From NCBI GenBank assembly GCA_002329205.1, contig DCTC01000002.1, positions 372,001 through 436,000 of the forward strand: 64,000 bases of DNA, read 5' to 3'. Below, one piece after another: positions 52,192 to 60,413 of this stretch. Made by a program: the position numbers and the translations under genes. Numbering within the stretch: the first letter of the stretch is position 1; each line of letters opens with the position of its first letter. The notes below the pieces were generated by a model, which saw nothing but the letters and a program-made list of their open reading frames with translations, ran no database searches and was not told the DNA's origin. This stretch comes from Candidatus Roizmanbacteria bacterium UBA1450. GTDB taxonomy: Bacteria > Patescibacteriota > Microgenomatia > UBA1406 > GWC2-37-13.

Positions 52192-52604
52192 TGTTACACC
52201 TCAAAGTCATAACACCAAAAAAACTGGCATTTGAAAAAGATATTGTATCAATAACAGTTCCGACAGCAACGGGAGAGCTAACAATTCTTCCCAAACATGC
52301 TGATTTACTATCTCTTCTCACAGAAGGAGTAATCACGATTCGTACAGAAAAAGAAGAAGAATACATGTCTATAGGAGGAGGCTATATGGAAACAGACGGA
52401 AAAATAATCCAAATCCTTGTCTCGCGAGCATTTGGACAGGATGAGATCAATGAAGAGATGACAAAACGGGCACTGGAGAGTGCACAAAAAGTTTTGGATG
52501 AAGTCGAAGACAAGTCAGAACGGACTGAAGCTTTGAGGACACTACGACGCTCTATGGTCGACATGAAACTTCTTTCAAAAATGAGGCGAAAGGCCAAGCA
52601 CTAA
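52191..52604 (+). CDS. atpC: ATP synthase epsilon subunit
   Basis: A 137-residue rotor subunit. Beta sandwich LHLKVITPKKLAFEKDIVSITVPTATGELTILPKHADLLSLL followed by a two-helix tail (AFGQDEINEEMTKRALESAQKVL). It brakes ATP hydrolysis. Coupled to atpD by TAATG. Ends the operon; a REP-like hairpin pair follows. Confidence 0.93.
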   Translation: MLHLKVITPKKLAFEKDIVSITVPTATGELTILPKHADLLSLLTEGVITIRTEKEEEYMSIGGGYMETDGKIIQILVSRAFGQDEINEEMTKRALESAQKVLDEVEDKSERTEALRTLRRSMVDMKLLSKMRRKAKH

Positions 52605-52653
52605 ATCTGGTATACTACGTTTATTGTGTAGCAAATGTAACAGCTTCACAGGT

Positions 52654-52725
52654 GTCATGCTGTCCGCCGGCTGGCGGATGTTTCAGCATCCAGACAACTG
52701 GATTCCGGATCACGTCCGGAATGAC
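52654..52725. repeat. REP-like double hairpin after the atp operon
   Basis: Ends GTCAT (52654-52658) and ATGAC (52721-52725). Hairpin one: ATGCTG/CAGCAT enclosing TCCGCC/GGCGGA; hairpin two: ATTCCGGA/TCCGGAAT with loop TCACG. Probably terminates or stabilises the atp transcript; related in motif to 35690-35753 and 50721-50788. Confidence 0.6.
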
Positions 52726-52756
52726 CGGAATTATATATTTTAATTGAGATATTCGT

Positions 52757-54901
52757 ATGGCCCTTATCGTTGTTGAGTCACCCACTAAAGCAAGAACTTT
52801 TAATAGAATTTTAAAATCGAAAGAATGGGGAAGTGACTATTTTGTTTTTGCAACTGTCGGACATTTTCGTGATCTTCCATCAAAATCGATGGCAATAGAC
52901 CTGAAACACGAGTTTGCCCCAGAGTATGAAATCATGGAAAAGAAAGGAAACATGGTTGATAAACTCAAACAGCTGGCCCAGGAACATAATGAAATTATTC
53001 TTGCGACAGATCCTGATCGTGAAGGTGAATCCATTTCCTATCATGTCGCATATATTCTCGGGTTTGTTGATGAAAAGTGGCCAGATTTTGACTTGAAAAA
53101 TAAAAATGACCTTAAAAGAATCGTATTTCATGAAATTACACCCTCGGCACTGGAAGAAGCATTGAAGAATCCGGAAAAACTTCGTATTGATCTGGTAAAA
53201 GCGCAGCAGGCACGACGAATTCTGGACAGAATTGTAGGATATCAGCTATCACCGTTGTTATGGAAAAAGATGGGCAAAAACTGGTTGTCAGCTGGTAGAG
53301 TCCAAACTGTAGCCCTCAGATTGATAGTAGAACGGGAAAAAGAAATTGAATCATTTGACAAAGCTCCATATTATCAGCTTTTCGGTAATTTTACCAATTC
53401 GGAGCCCATCAAAGCAAAACTTGTCAGCAAAAATGGCGATATTTATGAAGTTAAAACGAAATTAGATCTTTTTGACGGAACATACGAATACGCAAAAACA
53501 ACCATAGACTCAGAAAAAGCCAGAATTATTGATGAAGATTTAAAGGGAGACACATTCAGCATTACATCTATTGATGAGAAAATTGCCAATCGTTTCCCTC
53601 CGCCACCTTTTACCACATCACTTCTCCAACAGGAAGCATTCAGAAAACTGGGGTACCCTTCCAAATTGACCATGAGGATTGCACAATCACTATACGAAAA
53701 AGGCCTTATTACCTATCATCGTACTGATTCATTCAATCTCTCATCAAAGTATGTCTTTTCTGCCAAAGATTACATAGTATCAGCGTATGGCAAGAAATTT
53801 GCCCTTGAAAAACCGCGCGGATATCGAACCAAATCAAAAAATGCTCAGGAAGCACATGAGGCCATACGACCTACAAAAGCAGAACGCTCACCCAGGGAGA
53901 TCAAAAACAAGAAAATGAGTGTCCAGGAGAAAAAACTATATGAGCTCATATTTTATCGAGCACTCGCCACTCAGATGAAAGAGGCAGAGATAAAAGAGAG
54001 TACCATTAAAATCAAAAGCGGGAAAGGATATGAATTTGAAGCGGTGCATCAACAGGTTATCTTTGACGGATTCCTCCGAGTTTTATCACCGGCGTTCGTC
54101 AAAAACAATACAACATCCTTGCAGATTGTCGATAATGAACATATCTCTTTGGATAAACTGGATGTGGAAGAAAAGGAAACAAAGCCACCGTATCGCTACA
54201 ACGAAGCATCTCTTATTAAGACATTGGAAGAAAAAGGTATCGGACGTCCTTCAACCTATGCAAGTATTATTTCGCTTATTATTGATAAACATTATGTTGA
54301 GAAGGAACATCGATATCTGAAACCTACTCCGCTTGGGGGAAGTATCTCTGACTATTTAGCCGGCGCATTTCCTAAAATATTCGATCTAACGTTTACCGCC
54401 AACATGGAAGATGAACTTGATGATATTGCAAATGGTGATAAAAAGCTGTTGGAAGTACTGAAAGAATTCTACTCACCATTCTCCGTAGATTTGGAGGAGC
54501 GCAAGAAGGATACTGCTACCATCGAAGTCGAAGAGGATAAGTTGGAAGAGAAATGTCCGAAGTGCGGTTCTGATCTGGTTGCCAGATACGGTAAATTCGG
54601 CAAATTTTATGCCTGTAGTGGATATCCAAATTGTAAATACATAAAACCAAATCTGAGGTATGTCAACGGATACAATTGTCCCAACTGCAATGGCAGGCTT
54701 GTTATTCGATACAGCCGTGGTGGTAAACGATTCTACGGATGCGAGAACTATCCCGAATGCAAACATGTACAGTGGGCATTGAAAACGGATGCTACGCTAA
54801 AAGCCGCAAAACCGGAAGATACTGAAGCCTCGAAAAAAACTGAAAAAAAGACCGTTGCAAAGAGAAAAACGAAGGCTAAAAAAACAGTTAACAAAAAATA
54901 A
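52757..54901 (+). CDS. topA: DNA topoisomerase I
   Basis: A 714-residue type IA topoisomerase that relaxes negative supercoils. TOPRIM domain LIVVESPTKARTF and ATDPDREGESISYHVA; active-site Tyr in GLITYHRTDSFNLS (about 320); two C-terminal zinc ribbons, CPKCGSDL...CSGYPNCKYI and CPNCNGRL...CENYPECKHV, followed by a Lys-rich tail. No strong -10 box seen at its start. Confidence 0.97.
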   Translation: MALIVVESPTKARTFNRILKSKEWGSDYFVFATVGHFRDLPSKSMAIDLKHEFAPEYEIMEKKGNMVDKLKQLAQEHNEIILATDPDREGESISYHVAYILGFVDEKWPDFDLKNKNDLKRIVFHEITPSALEEALKNPEKLRIDLVKAQQARRILDRIVGYQLSPLLWKKMGKNWLSAGRVQTVALRLIVEREKEIESFDKAPYYQLFGNFTNSEPIKAKLVSKNGDIYEVKTKLDLFDGTYEYAKTTIDSEKARIIDEDLKGDTFSITSIDEKIANRFPPPPFTTSLLQQEAFRKLGYPSKLTMRIAQSLYEKGLITYHRTDSFNLSSKYVFSAKDYIVSAYGKKFALEKPRGYRTKSKNAQEAHEAIRPTKAERSPREIKNKKMSVQEKKLYELIFYRALATQMKEAEIKESTIKIKSGKGYEFEAVHQQVIFDGFLRVLSPAFVKNNTTSLQIVDNEHISLDKLDVEEKETKPPYRYNEASLIKTLEEKGIGRPSTYASIISLIIDKHYVEKEHRYLKPTPLGGSISDYLAGAFPKIFDLTFTANMEDELDDIANGDKKLLEVLKEFYSPFSVDLEERKKDTATIEVEEDKLEEKCPKCGSDLVARYGKFGKFYACSGYPNCKYIKPNLRYVNGYNCPNCNGRLVIRYSRGGKRFYGCENYPECKHVQWALKTDATLKAAKPEDTEASKKTEKKTVAKRKTKAKKTVNKK

Positions 54902-54910
54902 TTTCTGTAG

Positions 54911-54916
54911 TAAAAT
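54911..54916 (+). promoter_or_regulatory. -10 box of pyrG
   Basis: TAAAAT five bases before the ATG at 54922. Confidence 0.5.
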
Positions 54917-54921
54917 TACAT

Positions 54922-56610
54922 ATGCAAGGTTTGAAATATATATTTGTATCAGGCGGCGTAATTTCAGGAATAGGAAAAGGTGTCACAACCGCCTCGATCG
55001 CACTTCTTCTCAAACAGGCAGGGTACAAAGTCTCTCCAATCAAATTTGAAAACTATCTCAATCTAGATGCCGGTACCATAAATCCAATCGAGCACGGTGA
55101 CCCGTTTCTTTGTGAAGACGGCACTGAGGCTGACATGGACATGGGTACTTATGAAAAATTTTTAGGTGAGAATATGACAAAGGACAACTTTGTCACAATG
55201 GGAAAAATATACAAGACTGTCATTGATCGAGAGCGAAGATTTGAATACAACGGTGAAGATGTAGAGGCTATACCGCATATCACAGATGAAATTATCCGCC
55301 GAATTCATACTGTCGCAGAAAAAAACAAATCGGATATTGTCATAATTGAACTTGGCGGCACGGCAGGTGAATATCAGAATATTTTTTACTATGAAGCCTC
55401 CCGAATACTTACTCTGAGGAAACCTCAAGACGTCATCCATGTGCATGTAAGCTATGTACCGACACCTGGTCATTTGGGTGAACCCAAAACGAAACCGACA
55501 CAGCTTTCCGTAAGAACACTAAATTCTATGGGTATCCAACCCGACTTTATTGTCGCAAGATCCTCAAAGAAACTGGACAAAAGACGAAAAGATCGATTTG
55601 CACTCTTCTGCAATATGCATCCTGATGAAATCATCTCAAATCCTGATTTGCATAATATTTATGAGATTCCACTCACTCTTCATGAACAAAATATGGACAA
55701 AAAGATTTTAGAAAAGCTCCATCTGGAAGTACGTGAACCAGATCTGTCTGATTGGAAAGCGCTAGTCGAGCAGATTAATTCCAAAAAAGATACTACCATA
55801 GAAATAGCCATCGTCGGCAAGTACTTCGGAACGGGTGATTATCAGCTAAAGGATTCGTATGCAGCACTTTTTGATGCAATTGACCATGCCAAGTGGCACG
55901 TGGGAGTCGAGGTAAAGACAAAATGGATTAATTCAGAAAAACTTGAATTTGAAAATCTAAGTGACGAGGAATCCCGTAAACAAATTGCCGAAATAATCGG
56001 CAATCCGGATGGACTAATAGTCCCTATAGGCTGGGGTGAACGAGGAGCGGAAGGAATGATTGCAGCCGCAAACTATGCACGCGAGCAGAAAATCCCCTAT
56101 CTCGGCTTGTGTTATGGTATGCAGCTTGCTTGTGTTGCATTTGCACGACACGTGATCGGGTTGAAAGATGCTAATACGGTCGAGAATGACCCGCACTCTC
56201 CGAATCCGGTAATTCATCTCATACCTTCTCAAAAAGAACTTATGGAACGGAGAGCTTACGGTGGCACTATGAGACTCGGAGGCTGGGAAGCTAAAGTAGA
56301 TTCTAATACTCGGGCTTTTAAATTTTATACTACTTATGGTGGTCCTATTACAAAGGATGGTATTACCAGTGAAAGACACAGACATCGCTACGAGTTTAAC
56401 GATGATTATGCTGATCAGTTTGAAAAGCATGGTATGAAAATTGCCGCCCGATCGGTAGTTGAACAACTGGCGGAGATTGTAGAGCTTCCTGAAGATGTCC
56501 ATCCATTCTATATAGGTACGCAAGGTCATCCCGAATACAAAACAAGACCTCTTTCTCCTCATCCATTGTTTGTGGCATTTACCAAAGCTGCAAAAGAGCA
56601 TAAAAACTAA
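54922..56610 (+). CDS. pyrG: CTP synthase
   Basis: A 562-residue enzyme converting UTP to CTP with glutamine. Amidoligase part begins KYIFVSGGVISGIGKGVTTAS (P-loop) with INPIEHGDPFLCEDGTEADMDMGTYE; the class I glutaminase has its Cys in YLGLCYGMQLACVAF (about 395) and His-Glu in GTQGHPEYKTRPLSPHPLF. Length and motifs are normal. Confidence 0.97.
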   Translation: MQGLKYIFVSGGVISGIGKGVTTASIALLLKQAGYKVSPIKFENYLNLDAGTINPIEHGDPFLCEDGTEADMDMGTYEKFLGENMTKDNFVTMGKIYKTVIDRERRFEYNGEDVEAIPHITDEIIRRIHTVAEKNKSDIVIIELGGTAGEYQNIFYYEASRILTLRKPQDVIHVHVSYVPTPGHLGEPKTKPTQLSVRTLNSMGIQPDFIVARSSKKLDKRRKDRFALFCNMHPDEIISNPDLHNIYEIPLTLHEQNMDKKILEKLHLEVREPDLSDWKALVEQINSKKDTTIEIAIVGKYFGTGDYQLKDSYAALFDAIDHAKWHVGVEVKTKWINSEKLEFENLSDEESRKQIAEIIGNPDGLIVPIGWGERGAEGMIAAANYAREQKIPYLGLCYGMQLACVAFARHVIGLKDANTVENDPHSPNPVIHLIPSQKELMERRAYGGTMRLGGWEAKVDSNTRAFKFYTTYGGPITKDGITSERHRHRYEFNDDYADQFEKHGMKIAARSVVEQLAEIVELPEDVHPFYIGTQGHPEYKTRPLSPHPLFVAFTKAAKEHKN

Positions 56611-56661
56611 GTTTATGCTGAACTTGTTTTTTTCTTTTCTATTCCGTATAATATCAATCTT

Positions 56662-56997
56662 ATGGCAAACGCAATACAATACAAAGAATCATCTCTTTCC
56701 ATCGGCGACACAGTTGCAGTGGATTACAAAATTCGGGAAGCTGACAACAAAGAACGTATACAGGAATTTGCCGGTATCGTCATCAAAATTCGCGGTGCAT
56801 CCGATGAAACACGCATGATCACAGTGCGCAAAATTTCTAAAAGCGGAATAGGTGTCGAAAGAATTTTTCCATTGTCATCTCCCTTTATTGACAATATAAC
56901 TGTTCAGAAGCAATCAGAATTCAAAAAAGCCCGCGCATATTTCATCCGCGATCTTTCCGGCAAGAAAATGCGTCAAAAGCTCTACAGACAGAAGTAA
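56662..56997 (+). CDS. rplS: 50S ribosomal protein L19
   Basis: A 111-residue ribosomal protein: VAVDYKIREADNKERIQEFAGIVIKIRG, SGIGVERIFPLSSPFIDNITV and KARAYFIRDLSGKKMRQKL are diagnostic. It sits at the 30S-50S interface. TATAAT (56647-56652) nine bases upstream of the ATG is probably its promoter. Confidence 0.95.
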   Translation: MANAIQYKESSLSIGDTVAVDYKIREADNKERIQEFAGIVIKIRGASDETRMITVRKISKSGIGVERIFPLSSPFIDNITVQKQSEFKKARAYFIRDLSGKKMRQKLYRQK

Positions 56998-57033
56998 TTG
57001 AACTTCAAGTCATTCTCCCCACGATTCTTCTAT

Positions 57034-57055
57034 TTGTGATGTAACTGCATCACAA
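57034..57055 (+). terminator. Hairpin between rplS and yraN
   Basis: TTGTGATG/CATCACAA, 8-bp stem and 6-base loop, 37 bases after rplS; the following TTAATTGTTAT is only weakly U-rich. May end the rplS mRNA or act at the TATACT promoter (57064-57069) of yraN. Confidence 0.4.
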
Positions 57056-57110
57056 TTAATTGTTATACTATGTGTTTAGGCATTAAATCTCACAATTACG
57101 AATAACATTC

Positions 57111-57488
57111 ATGTGTGCTCTGCAGAATAAACGAACCGGATCTTTAGGAGAAGCATTAGCTTCCAGCTATTTGCAAAGAAAAGGATATAGAATACTTGGC
57201 TTAAATGTCACATCGCGTTGGGGTGAGATAGATATTATTGCAGAATATAAGGATATAATTTGTTTTATCGAAGTTAAGACACGAAAGAGTTTGAAACAGG
57301 GCAATCCTGTAGAGGCAGTGACCAAAAGAAAAGTTCAACATTTGCTCCGGACAATTCAATACATTATCCAAACAAAAGGACTAGGAGATCGCAAATTCCA
57401 ACTTGATATTGTTGGAATCGTTCTCAATAAGGACAACTCAGTACAAAAGATTCAGCATTACCAGAAAATTGATATCACTGGCTTTTAA
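57111..57488 (+). CDS. YraN/UPF0102 family endonuclease-like protein
   Basis: A 125-residue PD-(D/E)xK fold protein. GSLGEALASSYLQRKGYRIL, WGEIDIIAEYKDIICFIEVKTRK hold the predicted metal site (Glu-Asp-Glu-x-Lys). Family members are linked to DNA processing or Holliday junctions but the function is not proven. It often follows L19/RNase HII genes. The last four bases overlap the convergent HAD gene. Confidence 0.88.
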   Translation: MCALQNKRTGSLGEALASSYLQRKGYRILGLNVTSRWGEIDIIAEYKDIICFIEVKTRKSLKQGNPVEAVTKRKVQHLLRTIQYIIQTKGLGDRKFQLDIVGIVLNKDNSVQKIQHYQKIDITGF

Positions 57489-57913
57489 AAATCGCCGTAT
57501 TCAAACTGTAGACAGGTCAGACCAAGCTCTTTTCTCCACATGCGAACTACCTGGTCTCTATCCTCCAAAACAAATACAATATCATATTTTTCCTTTATGT
57601 GATGATTGTAAATTTCTTTTTTTATACTTGTATCTTTCCGATTGTCACCGGCTTTTCTCATATAAAGGTGTTTGTAGTTTGTGATTTTATGCCTCCGAAG
57701 CCACTCTTCGGTCTCCTTTCGGTACTCATCACTTCTTCCTGTCACAATAAGTATATCAACGTCAAATATATTCTGATTATCATAAACGGACAATATATTT
57801 GCTATCGGTTCATTCAGTAGGTCTTCAGACATCTCAGGCAGATCATAGGGATTCCTTTGCCCGATAAGTGCAAGTGTCCCGTCTAGATCACATATTATTG
57901 CTTTCTTTTTCAT
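57485..57913 (-). CDS. HAD phosphatase of the T4 polynucleotide-kinase 3'-phosphatase type
   Basis: A 142-residue HAD protein. AIICDLDGTLALIG carries the nucleophile Asp; LIVTGRSDEYR is motif II; VFVLEDRDQVVRMWRKELGLTCLQ closes it and matches the T4-PNK phosphatase tail. Such enzymes remove 3' phosphates or phosphates from small substrates. Its ATG overlaps the Fic stop (ATGA), so it is the third gene of a coupled operon; a role in reversing a Fic modification is only a suggestion. Last four bases overlap yraN. Confidence 0.82.
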   Translation of the reverse strand: MKKKAIICDLDGTLALIGQRNPYDLPEMSEDLLNEPIANILSVYDNQNIFDVDILIVTGRSDEYRKETEEWLRRHKITNYKHLYMRKAGDNRKDTSIKKEIYNHHIKEKYDIVFVLEDRDQVVRMWRKELGLTCLQFEYGDF

Positions 57914-58422
57914 TTCTTGAGAGGTGTAAAATTAGTAATTCTGGCATTTTTGAAAATATGCTGAAGCCAACTGATAAGATCCGGAAATTGTCGCCCGTCA
58001 GTTTTTCTTGAAAATTTTTGAATAAACTGAACTACTTTTTTGAATTCTACATCCTGTTTGTCAGTTTTCTGTGTGATTTCTTTGGCAAACGAGTAAAGAG
58101 TATCTTCATCAACATCAAGTTCATGCTTGTTATATCTAAGATAAACTCCCGTTGCAACAATTGAAATACGTTTATTCCCGTTGTTGAACGGGTGGAGTTT
58201 GTTAATAAAATACAGGTAGCATGCGGCTTTATGAAATAAAGTCGGGTAAAGATCCTGTTTATCAAATGTTCGTTTCGGTATGGAGATGATGCTGTCCAAT
58301 TTTTCAAAGTAGGTATGACTGTAGTCCGGAGGAGGATCTTTTACCTTTTTGAAAAAATCAGAAAGGACCTGGCATATGATCTGAAAGTCATCATGATCAA
58401 GATAATGCATGGATAAAATCAC
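57910..58422 (-). CDS. Fic/Doc family protein
   Basis: A 170-residue Fic-fold protein. The active loop is HPFNNGNKRISIVA (about 77-90); the acidic residue usual before GN is Asn here, as in some death-on-curing proteins. Fic enzymes transfer AMP or other phosphates to target proteins, and Doc phosphorylates EF-Tu. GTG at 58422 overlaps the TGA of the upstream 46-codon gene (GTGA), and the stop overlaps the HAD start, so coupling is on both sides. ATG at 58410 is the alternative start. No canonical inhibitory helix motif was seen. Confidence 0.82.
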   Translation of the reverse strand: MILSMHYLDHDDFQIICQVLSDFFKKVKDPPPDYSHTYFEKLDSIISIPKRTFDKQDLYPTLFHKAACYLYFINKLHPFNNGNKRISIVATGVYLRYNKHELDVDEDTLYSFAKEITQKTDKQDVEFKKVVQFIQKFSRKTDGRQFPDLISWLQHIFKNARITNFTPLKK

Positions 58423-58559
58423 TCATACGAAAGACGTCTCAAAGTCTTTTCATATTTTCCAATGACTTCTCGTGCATATCTTTTTGTTTTTGCTTCTCTT
58501 TTTGTGTCATTTTTCTCTTTTTTCCACATTTTATCGAGGATTTTGACGACGTATTTCAT
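58419..58559 (-). CDS. Small basic protein upstream of Fic/Doc, antitoxin candidate
   Basis: A 46-codon frame (MKYVVKILDKMWKKEKNDTK, then REAKTKRYAREVIGKYEKTL, then RRLSYE) that is Lys/Arg rich and likely helical. It starts six bases after TACAAT (58566-58571, minus), exactly the leaderless geometry of this genome, and its stop overlaps the Fic start. Too short to be listed by size cut-offs but well supported by promoter and coupling. It may be the antitoxin or a DNA/RNA-binding regulator. No family recognised. Confidence 0.6.
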   Translation of the reverse strand: MKYVVKILDKMWKKEKNDTKREAKTKRYAREVIGKYEKTLRRLSYE

Positions 58560-58565
58560 ATTTAT

Positions 58566-58571
58566 ATTGTA
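58566..58571 (-). promoter_or_regulatory. -10 box of the Fic operon
   Basis: TACAAT on the minus strand, six bases before the ATG of the 46-codon gene. Confidence 0.6.
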
Positions 58572-58696
58572 CTATATAACAACGGTCTTTGTTCCAATTA
58601 TAATAACAGATTTGTAGAGGTGAAATAAACTTTTGTAAAGGAACGTGTAATAATTGATTCTGTATGTATATAATGGAAAAAAGACACATGATTTGT

Positions 58697-58702
58697 TACA
58701 AT
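58697..58702 (+). promoter_or_regulatory. -10 box of tRNA-Glu
   Basis: TACAAT 18 bases before the tRNA, the same distance as at tRNA-Val. Confidence 0.5.
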
Positions 58703-58720
58703 AAAGGCTCAGTTTGTGAC

Positions 58721-58796
58721 GGCCCCATCATCTAGAGGCCTAGGATACCAGATTTTCACTCTGGACACACGGGTTCGAATCCCGTTGGGGTCACCA
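58721..58796 (+). tRNA. tRNA-Glu (TTC), CCA encoded
   Basis: 73-base body (58721-58793) plus encoded CCA (58794-58796). Acceptor GGCCCCA/TGGGGTC, anticodon stem CCAGA/TCTGG with loop TTTTCAC (anticodon TTC), T arm with GGTTCGAATCC. It is the only tRNA of the four here with genomic CCA. Confidence 0.96.
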
Positions 58797-58802
58797 AAAA
58801 AA

Positions 58803-58828
58803 GGCTCGGTTTATCTGAGTCTTTTTTT
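58803..58828 (+). terminator. Rho-independent terminator of tRNA-Glu
   Basis: GGCTCGG/CTGAGTC (7 bp with two G-U) and TTTAT loop, followed by seven T. Confidence 0.75.
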
Positions 58829-59003
58829 GTGAATTGAGAGGATAAAAAATGCTTGTAGCTTCAATCGTTATAACAAAGTTATTGATTTACTATTGCTCGT
58901 GTCACCTTTCGGCCAATTGCCCTTTGTAATCGCAATAATTTCATATACAATTCATATATGGCTCTCTACTTTATACACCGTACCCTAGCCTCACGACTGC
59001 TTT

Positions 59004-59027
59004 CAGATGAGTAGTGATACTCATCTG
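59004..59027 (+). repeat. Perfect 10-bp hairpin before the MFS gene
   Basis: CAGATGAGTA-GTGA-TACTCATCTG, 30 bases upstream of the ATG at 59058; followed by TTTCTG. Operator or weak terminator. The rest of 58829-59003 shows no gene. Confidence 0.45.
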
Positions 59028-59057
59028 TTTCTGACTTTCTATTAGTTTAATATCGAT

Positions 59058-59711
59058 ATGTTTCGTAGAAAAATACATTTTGTTATATCAACTCTTATTA
59101 TTTCTGATCTTTTTCTTTTTTTTGCATTAGGTTTATTAACTCCATTATTTGGTGTCTTTGTGCTTGAAAATATTGAAAATAGCAGTTTTGAGGTAATTGG
59201 TACTGCAACGGCAATGTACTGGATAGCGCGTGTGATTAGTGTCATTCCTTTAAGCAAAACCATGGACCTGATAAAAGGAGAAAAAGATGAGTACTATGCT
59301 GTGGTGTTCGGGACTTTTATGATGGCCTTACTCCCGCTTGGTTATATTTTTGCGAGTACTGCTCTTCATATTTATATGATCGAATTTATGAAGGGTATCG
59401 CAGGCGCTCTTACCGTACCCGCATGGAGAATTCTTTTTACCAAATTTATTGACAAAAGAACAGTCGGTTTTGGGTGGTCTTTCGAAGACTTTTGTGTGGG
59501 AATTGCTACAGCAGTAAGCGCGTATATTGGCGCATTTATTGCCGATAAGTTCGGATTTGATATTCTTTTTGTGTGTGTCACATCTATCGGTCTTGTTGCA
59601 GCATACTTCCTAACTAAATTATACCGAGAAGAAAGGATACGTAGTAATAAGCAAAAAATTATTGATATGATCAGGAGCTTTACACCTTTCAAAATAGATA
59701 GCATCAAGTAA
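59058..59711 (+). CDS. Half-size MFS-like membrane protein
   Basis: A 217-residue protein with six membrane segments, half the standard 12 of the major facilitator superfamily. Features include RVISVIPLSKTMDLIKGEKDEY (loop 2-3 basic motif A-like) and LTVPAWRILFTKFIDKRTVGF (second loop). It ends with a basic tail, not at a stop-disrupted point, so it looks like a native half transporter that would dimerise. TAATAT (59048-59053) before the ATG suggests a leaderless mRNA. Substrate unknown. Confidence 0.65.
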   Translation: MFRRKIHFVISTLIISDLFLFFALGLLTPLFGVFVLENIENSSFEVIGTATAMYWIARVISVIPLSKTMDLIKGEKDEYYAVVFGTFMMALLPLGYIFASTALHIYMIEFMKGIAGALTVPAWRILFTKFIDKRTVGFGWSFEDFCVGIATAVSAYIGAFIADKFGFDILFVCVTSIGLVAAYFLTKLYREERIRSNKQKIIDMIRSFTPFKIDSIK

Positions 59712-59849
59712 CTGCAAATAGAACCAAGGACATTGCAAAAGTTTATAATTTTCCCTGCTCATAAGGGCTATATCAACTTCCATAAACCTGTGATACAATA
59801 GTGGTTACTTTTTTTCTATTATCAACACATTGGTCGCAAATACATTTGA

Positions 59850-60272
59850 ATGCCACGAACTGAACTACCTCACCCTTCACCGATAATCGAAACTGTTGTC
59901 AGAAAAGATTACGGGATAAACACGGAAGAAATACTGAACGGAAGACTTGCCAGAATGGTATCAAATGGGCTACAGGTTGTAACCATTTGCAATCACGGAA
60001 GCGGACGAAGCTACAATGTTGCGAAGGAACTGACCCTGCAGGGAATTGGTGCAGTATGTCTCCAGGGAGGATTTGACGGGCTCAACGAACACACTGACCC
60101 ATCATTACTCTCACCGATTTATTATGAACTGAATCAGGTACCGAATGTCGGTATAGTGCTCACCAGGGAAGAACAACTCTATTACCTGGACCTTATAAAT
60201 AACCTTCGTGCCTTCAGATATTCTTCTTCAGAATCTGCACTCAGGAGTCTTCTTGCTCTGACCCAGGAGTAA
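59850..60272 (+). CDS. CX5R rhodanese/phosphatase-like protein
   Basis: A 140-residue protein with a loop VVTICNHGSGRSYNVAKEL (Cys about 47), which is the C-x5-R-S phosphate loop of PTP/Cdc25-type enzymes, set in a rhodanese-like frame (GIGAVCLQGGFDGL after it, reminiscent of rhodanese LxGG). It may be a tyrosine phosphatase, arsenate-reductase-like or sulfurtransferase; not decided. TACAAT (59793-59798) about 50 bases upstream is a possible promoter, giving a longer leader than usual here. Confidence 0.6.
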   Translation: MPRTELPHPSPIIETVVRKDYGINTEEILNGRLARMVSNGLQVVTICNHGSGRSYNVAKELTLQGIGAVCLQGGFDGLNEHTDPSLLSPIYYELNQVPNVGIVLTREEQLYYLDLINNLRAFRYSSSESALRSLLALTQE

Positions 60273-60402
60273 CGAAGCCGTATCTCTCTTTAATAGTTGC
60301 ATAACCTATAGTATAATAATGTATATAATTATGCTGTTTGTGTAGGTAGTAACGCATTTTCTACACGGAACACACGCACCGGGAGCCAAATCTCATATTT
60401 GA

Positions 60403-60408
60403 TACAAT
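60403..60408 (+). promoter_or_regulatory. -10 box of the SGNH hydrolase gene
   Basis: TACAAT five bases before the ATG at 60414; supports this start over an upstream ATG that overlaps the box. Confidence 0.55.
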
Positions 60409-60413
60409 ACCAC

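Noticed and set aside
56014..56679. 221-codon reading frame opposite pyrG
   Set aside because: It lies antisense within the well-supported pyrG and has no recognisable domain; Cys/His/Ser-rich composition is typical of a shadow frame.
57485..57913. HAD protein as a full polynucleotide kinase
   Set aside because: Only the phosphatase part is present; no P-loop kinase domain.
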